From an uncultured Polycyclovorans sp. (GTDB lineage: Bacteria > Pseudomonadota > Gammaproteobacteria > Nevskiales > Nevskiaceae), in the NCBI GenBank assembly GCA_936928855.1, contig CAKZHZ010000046.1, forward strand, positions 1 to 64,000: a stretch of 64,000 bases of DNA, read 5' to 3'. Both the position numbers and the translations under genes were made by a program. Numbering within the stretch: position 1 is the stretch's first letter; each line of letters opens with the position of its first letter. Below are positions 16,988 through 24,325 of this stretch, piece after piece. The notes under the pieces are model-generated. The model worked only from the letters and a program-made list of their open reading frames with translations, searched no databases and was not told the origin of the DNA.

Positions 16988-18309
16988 CGCTCCGGAACGT
17001 CCAGCATCTGGCTCATGTAGCGATTCAGCAGCACGCCGCGCGGATCGACGTCCTGGCGCAGTGCAAGAAAGTCCTTGAATCGCGGGTACAGCTGGTGCAG
17101 GTCCCGTGCCCGCTTGTCGTGGAGCTTGCCCCAGTGTGGACGTCCGCCGTGGCGGTCGAACAGGTCGCCCATGGCCGCAAAGTAGTCCGCGTATGGCATG
17201 CCGTGCCCCATGTGGATCGCGACGTAGGCCACGTCCCGGCCATAGGCCGGCGACAGCCACAGCGTATCGGCCGGGGCGAAGCGGATCGTGATGGGCAGAT
17301 GGACGCGGAACTGCAGCGCATCAATCAACCGTTGCATCTGCCGCAGTACCAGCGCGAGGTTCGCGACGGGAACCGCGTACTCGGAGGCCACGAAACGCAC
17401 CCATCGTGGTGCGGCGAAGGCATCGTGCGCTTCAGCCACCCAGGCATGGTCGCGCAGGCCGCGTGTCGCGATGCGGCTGCTGCGCTCCGCCATCGACGGC
17501 ACCCGCCGGGTCATGCGCGACAGGCCCCAGCCCATCACGTTATCGGTGAGCACGTCCTGCACGAAGCGCTGGGCCGGTACTCGCGTAACGGGCTTGTCGG
17601 TCTCATCGCGGGTGATCACCTGGACATGGTGGGTGAAGGGGTACCAGTACAGGCTCAGGTGGCGATGGTCGCGCCGCAGGCGCTCGATATCGTTCATCAC
17701 CGCCGGCAGTGTGGTGCGGCGACGGCGCACTTCGAGGCGGTAGTGCGGGCGGCAGGCCAGCTCGACATGGGTGATCACCCCGAGGGCGCCAAGTGACAGG
17801 CGGACGGCGTCAAACACCTCGCCGTCGTCGGCAGAGAAACTGCGTACCGAGCCGTCGGCCATCACCATGCGGAGCCCGGTGACCAGCGTCGACAGGCTGC
17901 CCACTTCCCGGCCACTGCACAGGGTGCCGGTGGAGATCGCGCCCGCGACGGTCTGCTGCTTGCTGCCACTGAAGGCCGCCAGGGACAGCCCTCGGGCGGC
18001 CAGCAGCATGCCGAGCCGGTGCAGACGAGTGCCGGCCCGCACCCACACCCGTTTCGCGTCGAGGTCGACCGACTCGATGCCGGTGAAATGGTCCAGCGAC
18101 ATCTGGTTCTCGTCGCTGTGGCACAAGGGGGTGAACGAGTGCCCGTGTCCCACCATGCGCAGGCGCTCCCCTTCTTCGGTGCAGCGCAGCACTTCCGACT
18201 GCACCTCTTCCAGGGTCACTGGAAAGGCGCGGTGTGCAGGCTCGCATTCCACCGTGCCGGCCCAGTTGCGCCAGGGGCGGGGGCCGAGGCTATGCCGCAT
18301 GGCGGTCAT
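16984..18309 (-). CDS. FAD-binding aldonolactone oxidase-like protein
   Basis: A 441-residue flavoprotein with a VAO/PCMH-type FAD domain and a C-terminal D-arabinono-1,4-lactone oxidase domain. The N-terminal VGHGHSFTPL matches the loop that in relatives carries the covalent flavin His, and FSGSKQQTVAGAISTGT and SLGALGVITHVEL are family blocks. The C-terminal GGRPHWGK is the typical aldonolactone-oxidase signature. Relatives oxidise sugar-derived lactones or polyols (L-gulono- or arabinono-lactone, xylitol). The substrate cannot be assigned here. There is a second ATG three codons in, at 18300. It is translationally coupled to zapE, an unrelated function. Confidence 0.85.
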   Translation of the reverse strand: MTAMRHSLGPRPWRNWAGTVECEPAHRAFPVTLEEVQSEVLRCTEEGERLRMVGHGHSFTPLCHSDENQMSLDHFTGIESVDLDAKRVWVRAGTRLHRLGMLLAARGLSLAAFSGSKQQTVAGAISTGTLCSGREVGSLSTLVTGLRMVMADGSVRSFSADDGEVFDAVRLSLGALGVITHVELACRPHYRLEVRRRRTTLPAVMNDIERLRRDHRHLSLYWYPFTHHVQVITRDETDKPVTRVPAQRFVQDVLTDNVMGWGLSRMTRRVPSMAERSSRIATRGLRDHAWVAEAHDAFAAPRWVRFVASEYAVPVANLALVLRQMQRLIDALQFRVHLPITIRFAPADTLWLSPAYGRDVAYVAIHMGHGMPYADYFAAMGDLFDRHGGRPHWGKLHDKRARDLHQLYPRFKDFLALRQDVDPRGVLLNRYMSQMLDVPER

Positions 18310-18415
18310 GCCGGCAGCCGGGAGGACAAGGCAGGGGGAAGGGGGCGGACACGGGCACCGGCGGAGAAGAGCGGAGGACTAGGATAGCGCCCCGGGCGCC
18401 GTCTTGTGCAGTGCA

Positions 18416-19192
18416 TCAATCGATCGCCGCGCGTGCCAGGTCGGGTTCGCCGCAGCGTGCGGCGATGCGTGCGCGGACGGTGTCGCGCAGGGTGGCCACC
18501 GTTTCGCGGTCGCTGGCGGCAGCGATGTGGGGGGTCAGGATCTCGATCCCCACCGGGGACCACTGCAGGTGCCGTCGGCCACCGCCGAGCAGTTGGCGGG
18601 TGCCCCGGATCACCACCGGTGTCACCGGGACCCCCGCGCGGGCGGCCAGGAGGAAGGCTCCGGTCTTGAAAGGGAGCAATCCGGGGGCGTCCTCGAAGGT
18701 CCCTTCGGCAAAGATGGCCAGCGATTCGCCCTCTGCCAGGCGCTTGAGCAGCGCGCGGGTCTGGCGGGCGCCTTCCCGCACTGCCGTTCGGTTGACGAAT
18801 GACACGCCCATGCGACGCAACACGAACCCCACCACCGGCCATCGGGCGGCGCCGTCCTGCACCATGAAGGTGAAGGTGCCGGGCAGGGCAGCGGTCAGCA
18901 CCAGGCCGTCCAGATAGCTGGTGTGATTGGCGACCGCCACGCTGGGCCCCTGCGGTAGGTGCTGCCGGCCGTGAACCCGGATCGGCACCCCGATGGCGCC
19001 CAGGCTGAGGCGCACCGACAGACGTCCCATGGCTCGCCGCCACTGCAAGCGCGGCAGTGCCACGATCAGCGGGCAGCAGATCAGGAACAGGACGACCGCG
19101 AACACCGGCGCGGCGATGATCGCGTACAGGGATCGCAACAAGGGCCCTCCGGGGGCGGAATGCAGTGCGGCTGGCGCCGTATGATAGGTCAT
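18416..19192 (-). CDS. 1-acyl-sn-glycerol-3-phosphate acyltransferase family (PlsC-like)
   Basis: A 258-residue membrane-anchored acyltransferase. The N-terminal helix covers about residues 20-42. The catalytic HX4D motif is NHTSYLD, and the substrate-binding motif FAEGTF follows after about 70 residues, as in PlsC enzymes making phosphatidic acid from lysophosphatidic acid. The start is uncertain. ATG 19192 shares the tetramer CATG with the divergent xerD start and has a poor ribosome site. A TTG at 19138 has GGAGG seven bases upstream and would give 240 residues beginning just before the membrane helix. Related ornithine-lipid or other O-acyltransferases cannot be excluded. Confidence 0.88.
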   Translation of the reverse strand: MTYHTAPAALHSAPGGPLLRSLYAIIAAPVFAVVLFLICCPLIVALPRLQWRRAMGRLSVRLSLGAIGVPIRVHGRQHLPQGPSVAVANHTSYLDGLVLTAALPGTFTFMVQDGAARWPVVGFVLRRMGVSFVNRTAVREGARQTRALLKRLAEGESLAIFAEGTFEDAPGLLPFKTGAFLLAARAGVPVTPVVIRGTRQLLGGGRRHLQWSPVGIEILTPHIAAASDRETVATLRDTVRARIAARCGEPDLARAAID

Positions 19193-20114
19193 GTCCCGCG
19201 CCCGCCCCGCCGATCTGCCGCTGTCCCCCGAAGACCAGGCGGCGATCGACCGTTTCATCGACCAGCTGTGGCTGGAGCGTGGCGCGTCGACGAACACCCA
19301 GGCCAGCTACCGGTCCGATCTGCGGCTGCTGGCCCGCTGGTTGCAGCCGCAGGGGCGGAGTCTGGTGCAGGCGGCGGAGGCGGAGCTGCGCCAGTGGCTG
19401 GCTGCGGTGGGTACGCGGGCCGGACCGCGGACGCAGGCACGGCGACTGTCGGCGTTGCGTCAGTTTTTCCGGCAACTGGTGGTCGAAGGGCAACGCAGTG
19501 ACGACCCTACCGCGCGTATCGAGACGCCCCGGCTGGGGCGTCGGCTGCCGCGCAGCCTCGACGAGGAGGCGGTGGGGCGTTTGCTGGAAGCGCCGAATGT
19601 CGAGGACCCCCTGGGGCTGCGAGATCGCGCCATGCTCGAACTGATGTACGGCTGCGGCCTCCGTGTCAGCGAACTGGTGCAACTGCCGATGCCGCGGGTC
19701 AACCTGGCGCGCGGGTTGGTGCAGGTGCTCGGCAAGGGCGGCAAGGAGCGCCTGGTGCCCGTGGGAGAGTGGGCCGGTGACTGGCTGGGGCGCTACCTGC
19801 GGCAGGCGCGCCCCCTGCTGCTGCAGGGCGATACCGAAGATGCGGTCTTCGTGTCTCGCCGCGGGGGGGCGATGTCACGCCAGAACTTCTGGCAGCGGCT
19901 GACCCTGCATGCACGGCAGGCCGGTATTCGCACCGCATTGTCGCCGCACACGCTTCGGCATGCCTTCGCCACGCATCTGCTCAATCACGGTGCCGATCTG
20001 CGCAGCGTGCAGCGGCTGCTCGGCCACGCCGACCTGTCCACCACCCAGATTTACACCCATGTGGCCCAGGCGCGCCTGGCCCGGCTGCATGCCGATCATC
20101 ACCCGCGTGCCTGA
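19191..20114 (+). CDS. xerD: Site-specific tyrosine recombinase XerD
   Basis: A 307-residue tyrosine recombinase that resolves chromosome dimers at dif with XerC. The N-terminal SAM-like core-binding domain (to about 125) is followed by the catalytic domain. Catalytic residues are the Arg in GCGLRVSEL, the Lys in GKGGKERLVP, HTLRHAF (His-x-x-Arg), the His in LLGHADLSTTQ and the Tyr nucleophile in IYTHV. The XerD rather than XerC assignment rests on the following dsbC gene, a conserved xerD-dsbC order, and on overall sequence style. ATG 19191 overlaps the divergent acyltransferase start; no strong ribosome site is visible. Confidence 0.93.
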   Translation: MSRARPADLPLSPEDQAAIDRFIDQLWLERGASTNTQASYRSDLRLLARWLQPQGRSLVQAAEAELRQWLAAVGTRAGPRTQARRLSALRQFFRQLVVEGQRSDDPTARIETPRLGRRLPRSLDEEAVGRLLEAPNVEDPLGLRDRAMLELMYGCGLRVSELVQLPMPRVNLARGLVQVLGKGGKERLVPVGEWAGDWLGRYLRQARPLLLQGDTEDAVFVSRRGGAMSRQNFWQRLTLHARQAGIRTALSPHTLRHAFATHLLNHGADLRSVQRLLGHADLSTTQIYTHVAQARLARLHADHHPRA

Positions 20115-20170
20115 ACCGCGGTGGCGTCTGGATGTCATACTTCCGTCTGATTCAACCGCTGAGCCTTTTC

Positions 20171-20980
20171 ATGTTCCGTTCCCTGCGTCTTGGTGCCCTC
20201 GCGCTGTCCGCGCTCTTCGTCGCTGCCTGCGCCGACCCCCTGCCGGAAGCCGGCCCGCAGCCAGCGCCTGCGCCCGATGCCGCAGCCCTGCCGGCCGACG
20301 CCCAGCCCGAGCTTCGTGAACAGCTGGCGGCACTGGTGGGATCGGCGCCGGACAGCCTGCGAGACGCGCCAGCGCCCGGCATGTTGGAGGCGCGCTGGGG
20401 CAGCGAGTTTGCCTACGTCACACCCGACGGGCGTTTCATGGTCTACGGCGACTTGCTTGATCTGCAGACCGGTGAGGCCATCACCGAACGCAGCCGCAAA
20501 TCGATGCGACTCGACCTGCTTGCCGACCTCGGCGAGGACAACATGATCCGTTTCGTCCCCGACGATGCCCGCAATGTCATCACGGTGTTCACCGATATCG
20601 ACTGTGGCTATTGCCGCAAGCTGCACCGGGAGATCGGTGACTACAACAAGCTGGGGATCGGTGTTCAGTACGTCTTTTACCCACGGTCGGGGCCCGGAAC
20701 GGAATCGTTCCGCAAGGCCGAGGCGGTCTGGTGCGCGAAAGACCGTGAAGCCAGTTTCACGCAGGCCAAGGCGGGCGAATCGGTCCCGGGCAAGGGTGAC
20801 TGCGACAACCCGGTGCTGCGGGAGTACCAGTTGGGCAAGGAGATCGGACTGCGCGGCACGCCGCTGATCGTGATGCCGGATGGGGAGACGGTGAACGGCT
20901 ACGTACCGGCCTCTACCCTGGCCGCCCAGTTCGCGCTCAAGGCGCTGCAGGCAGGCAAGCAGGCGGCTGCCGGCAGTTGA
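20171..20980 (+). CDS. dsbC: DsbC-family thiol:disulfide interchange protein, probable lipoprotein
   Basis: A 269-residue periplasmic thioredoxin-fold protein. The catalytic motif is CGYC in TDIDCGYCRKLHREI, and the cis-Pro loop is LRGTPLIVMPDG. A DsbC-type dimerisation domain precedes it (YVTPDGRFMVYGDLLDL). The signal peptide ends in VAAC (Cys20), a fair lipobox, so this form may be lipid-anchored rather than soluble like E. coli DsbC; the 40 residues after it are Pro/Ala-rich, as in a tether. The start ATG 20171 gives a proper signal peptide; ATG 20132 would add 13 residues. It isomerises wrong disulfides. A pair of extra Cys near CAKDRE and GDCDNP matches the structural disulfide of DsbC. 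Confidence 0.92.
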   Translation: MFRSLRLGALALSALFVAACADPLPEAGPQPAPAPDAAALPADAQPELREQLAALVGSAPDSLRDAPAPGMLEARWGSEFAYVTPDGRFMVYGDLLDLQTGEAITERSRKSMRLDLLADLGEDNMIRFVPDDARNVITVFTDIDCGYCRKLHREIGDYNKLGIGVQYVFYPRSGPGTESFRKAEAVWCAKDREASFTQAKAGESVPGKGDCDNPVLREYQLGKEIGLRGTPLIVMPDGETVNGYVPASTLAAQFALKALQAGKQAAAGS

Positions 20981-21001
20981 GGCATCGGCGCTTCGTGCGG
21001 A

Positions 21002-24000
21002 TCAGTACGCCGGCGGGGGTAGCGCGGCGCCGTCGGCAGTGACCAGCCGGTCCGGCTCGACGAAGTAGAACGCGCTGATGACCGGCTTCCCCGGGCGGTG
21101 TGCCGCCAGCAGGGCGGTATAGCGCACGAGCTGATCGCGATAGCGTTGACGTGCCTGATCGACGTAGAGGGCGTGCGCAGCCGCTTCCAGGGGGTGTGCG
21201 GTGGTCTTGTAGTCGACCACCCACAAGGCATCCTCGGTTTCGAAACAGCGGTCCAGCACCGCATTGACCCAGCGCTCGCCGTGGATACCGGCCAGGGCGT
21301 ATTCGCTGCGTGCCCACGGGCGCGGCGCCAGTAACGCCCGGCCGATCGGGCTGTCGAGGCTGCGGTCCACCAGGGTCAGGATGCGATCGAGGGCAGTGCT
21401 CACCCGATCCGGTGAGATGCCCAGGCGGAACAGGGCCGAGCGCAGGGATTGCGCGCGGGCATCGCGATGCCGTTGCCAGTCCTCGATGCCGGTCAGTGCG
21501 ATGCGCTCCATGGACTGATGGAAGAGCGTGCCCACGGACTGCGCATAGAGATCGTCCTCCATGGCCTCCAGGTTGCGCCCTTCAAGCACGCCTTCCGAAG
21601 GGCGCAGTTGCCGTTGCTCGCGCGGGCGAAAGCGGGGCTGGCCGTCGTCCGCCGTCACGGGTGTGAGCGGCAGGCGGGGTGCGCGCGGGGCCCGGCTCAG
21701 GTCCACCTCGGTGGCGTGCGCCACTGCGCCGGCCTCGCGCGGAAAGGGCTGCCCCAGCAGACCGCCGAGACTGCGTGATGGCACTTTGACCTGCTCGGGC
21801 TGGTCAGGGTCCGCCTCGCCGTGCGCAAACAGGCGCAGGTCGCGACGGGCCCGGGTCAGCGCGACGTACAGCAGTCGCATCGCCTCGGCTTCTCGTGCCC
21901 GCCGGTGGAGCCGGTGGGTGTAGTCAAACCATCGTCGCCAGGGATCATCCGCCGGCAAGGCGTCGGGCGGGGCAGGGATCAGCAGGGGGCCGTCTCCGGT
22001 TTCCAGGGTATGCAGCAGCGGGCGGTCCTCGTTTCGCGACGTCCGGGCGCAGCCCACCACCAGCACGGTGTCGAACTCCAGGCCCTTGGCGCGATGGATC
22101 GTCATCAGTTGCAGTCGGCCCGACGCCGGCTGTGCATACAGTGCCTCCACCGCCCGGTCGAAGGCCGCAGCGTCGCGCAGGCTGCCGCCACGGCAGTGTG
22201 CTTCGATCAGGGCGAAGCAGCGACGAACATCGGCACGTTGGTCGTCCGGTACGCAGTCGGGGCCGCCCAACGCCTGCCAGACGGCGCGCACGCGCGCGGC
22301 CAGGTCCTCAGCGAAACGACCGTCGCGCTGGGTTTCGGTGAGCACGTCCCACAGGCGCGCCACGCGTTGTCGCCCCGCTTCGCTCAGCGTCTCGGGTGGG
22401 CTGGCCAGCCGGGCTGGCCACGGCCAGTCGCGCCGGCCTGCGGACAAGGCCACCAGATCCGTCCAGGACAGGCCCACCCAGGGCGCGCGCAGCCACAGCA
22501 GCCAGTGCAGGCCATCGTCGGCATGCCACAGCGCGCGCAGGCAGGCCAGCAGATCGCGCACCGCCGGCAATGCTGCCAGCGCGTCGATGTCAACGCAGCT
22601 GTAGGGCGTGCCCAAACGGCGGAGCACGGTCAGAACGGGCGACAGATGGGCACGCCCTCGGGCCAGCACCGCCACCGTGTCACCCCGGTCCAGTGCCGCT
22701 TGCGCGGCGGCCACCGCGGCCTGCGCGGCAGCCTCGGCGCTGGCGTACCCGTCGAGCTGAACGCTGCCACCGGCAGCAGGGCGCGCGGCCACGCTGGGAT
22801 TGAAGGCCACTTCACCGCTATCGGTGCGGGGGGTGTCGGGAAAGCGAGGGCCCAGGTGGTCGTTGACCCACTGCACCACGGCAGCATCGGCGCGGAAGTT
22901 CGTCACCAGTTGGACGCAGTGCAAGGTGAGGCCGCCAAGCTGACGGTGCTCGATCAGCTGCTGAAACAGCCGGACGTCGGCCTTGCGAAATGCATAGATC
23001 GACTGTTGCGGGTCTCCCACCAGGAACAGCGAGCGGCCGTCGCCGTCCTGCCAGCCGTGGGTGAGCTGTGCCAGCAGGCGGATCTGGGCCTCCGAGGTGT
23101 CCTGCATCTCGTCGACCAGCAGGTGACGCAGCTGGGCATCGCGCTTCAGCAGAGCTTCGCCGTAGCCCCCTTCCGGGCGCAGTGCATTGAGCGCGGCCAG
23201 CGCCACCTCGGTGAAATCGGTTTCGCCGCGGGCGCCCATCACCAGCCGCAGCTCCGCCAGCAGATGACGCAGCAGCACACGCAGTTCGCGGCGCAGGTCG
23301 CGCAGGGCCGATGGCAGCGTGGGCGGTGGGAGTTCGCGCAGCTGCAGGGCCGCCTCTGCCAATGCCCGCTGGTCGGCGTGCTCGGCGAGTAGTGTCTTGA
23401 GTTGTGCCGTCTCGGGGCGTCCGGGGAGAAAGCCGAGGCGGCGGTTGATGCCGCCGGGTTTGCGCAGTTGGCCTTCGGCAGTGATCAGCAGGTGGGCCAG
23501 GACGGCGCAGGGAGCACTCGCTGACGGCGCAGCCGCCGGCCAGCCGCTCAGGTCAGCAGCCGCTGCGAGTTCCGGGGCGCTGCTGTGCGCGAAGGCTGCC
23601 GCCGCCAGCTGCGCCAGCTGATCGCTGTCACGGACGCCCAGCAGACTGTGCAGGCGGTGCTGAGCCGCGAGGTGGTCGGCATCAAGCGGACGAGGGTCGT
23701 CGTGGGCCGCAAACAAGGGGTCGATCCACTGCTCGCGCCGCTCCAGCAGGGCGCACAGTGCGGGTAACAGACGATCCAGGCGGTTCCCGGTGGCGCGCAG
23801 CCAGGCGCGGGCGGCCGATTGAAGGTCCGCCGGCGCATCGGCCTGCAACGCCCGATCAAACAGTCCCTCCACTGCGGCTTCCGCCAGACCGCGGGCATCG
23901 TCACTGATGCGCGTCTGGCCGCCGATGCCACTGAACAGCGGCAGCTCGGCAGCAATGGCGGCATTGAGCCCGTCGATGGTGAGGGCCTGGATGCGGGCGG

Positions 24001-24325
24001 GTTGTTGCAGCAGGTCCCACCCCTGCTGTTCGGCGTGCTGCAGCGTGCGCCGTGCCCGCGACCACAGCGCCTGCTCGAACGCGTTGTCCGGTGCCGGGCC
24101 GCGGGCGGCATGCAGGGCTTCGAGCACCCGCGCGCGAATCTCGGCAGCGGCCTTGTTGGTGAAGGTGATGGCCACCACCTGTTCGGGTTGTGCCACCGTC
24201 GCCAGCGCCGCCAGCAGCCGTTGCACCAGCAGGCCGGTCTTGCCAGAACCTGCGGGCGCCACCGCCAGGATGTGGCAGTCCAGATCCACTGCCCGTTCAC
24301 GCGCCTGAGCGTCGGCGAGATTCAT
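21002..24325 (-). CDS. AddA-like UvrD/RecB helicase-nuclease
   Basis: A 1107-residue SF1A helicase with a C-terminal RecB-type nuclease. Walker A is APAGSGKT (about 23-30), followed by ITFTNKAAAEIRAR. Motif II is LLVDEMQDTSEAQ, motif III GDPQQSIYAFRKADV, motif V MTIHRAKGLEFDT and motif VI LYVALTRARR. The nuclease motif is VVDYKT near the C-terminus. With the overlapping AddB-like gene it should process double-strand ends for RecA loading, the role of RecBCD in E. coli. The start ATG 24325 overlaps the upstream stop (ATGA); the frame is open further upstream only inside the neighbour. Two-subunit helicase-nucleases of this kind occur in many proteobacteria. Confidence 0.9.
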   Translation of the reverse strand: MNLADAQARERAVDLDCHILAVAPAGSGKTGLLVQRLLAALATVAQPEQVVAITFTNKAAAEIRARVLEALHAARGPAPDNAFEQALWSRARRTLQHAEQQGWDLLQQPARIQALTIDGLNAAIAAELPLFSGIGGQTRISDDARGLAEAAVEGLFDRALQADAPADLQSAARAWLRATGNRLDRLLPALCALLERREQWIDPLFAAHDDPRPLDADHLAAQHRLHSLLGVRDSDQLAQLAAAAFAHSSAPELAAAADLSGWPAAAPSASAPCAVLAHLLITAEGQLRKPGGINRRLGFLPGRPETAQLKTLLAEHADQRALAEAALQLRELPPPTLPSALRDLRRELRVLLRHLLAELRLVMGARGETDFTEVALAALNALRPEGGYGEALLKRDAQLRHLLVDEMQDTSEAQIRLLAQLTHGWQDGDGRSLFLVGDPQQSIYAFRKADVRLFQQLIEHRQLGGLTLHCVQLVTNFRADAAVVQWVNDHLGPRFPDTPRTDSGEVAFNPSVAARPAAGGSVQLDGYASAEAAAQAAVAAAQAALDRGDTVAVLARGRAHLSPVLTVLRRLGTPYSCVDIDALAALPAVRDLLACLRALWHADDGLHWLLWLRAPWVGLSWTDLVALSAGRRDWPWPARLASPPETLSEAGRQRVARLWDVLTETQRDGRFAEDLAARVRAVWQALGGPDCVPDDQRADVRRCFALIEAHCRGGSLRDAAAFDRAVEALYAQPASGRLQLMTIHRAKGLEFDTVLVVGCARTSRNEDRPLLHTLETGDGPLLIPAPPDALPADDPWRRWFDYTHRLHRRAREAEAMRLLYVALTRARRDLRLFAHGEADPDQPEQVKVPSRSLGGLLGQPFPREAGAVAHATEVDLSRAPRAPRLPLTPVTADDGQPRFRPREQRQLRPSEGVLEGRNLEAMEDDLYAQSVGTLFHQSMERIALTGIEDWQRHRDARAQSLRSALFRLGISPDRVSTALDRILTLVDRSLDSPIGRALLAPRPWARSEYALAGIHGERWVNAVLDRCFETEDALWVVDYKTTAHPLEAAAHALYVDQARQRYRDQLVRYTALLAAHRPGKPVISAFYFVEPDRLVTADGAALPPPAY

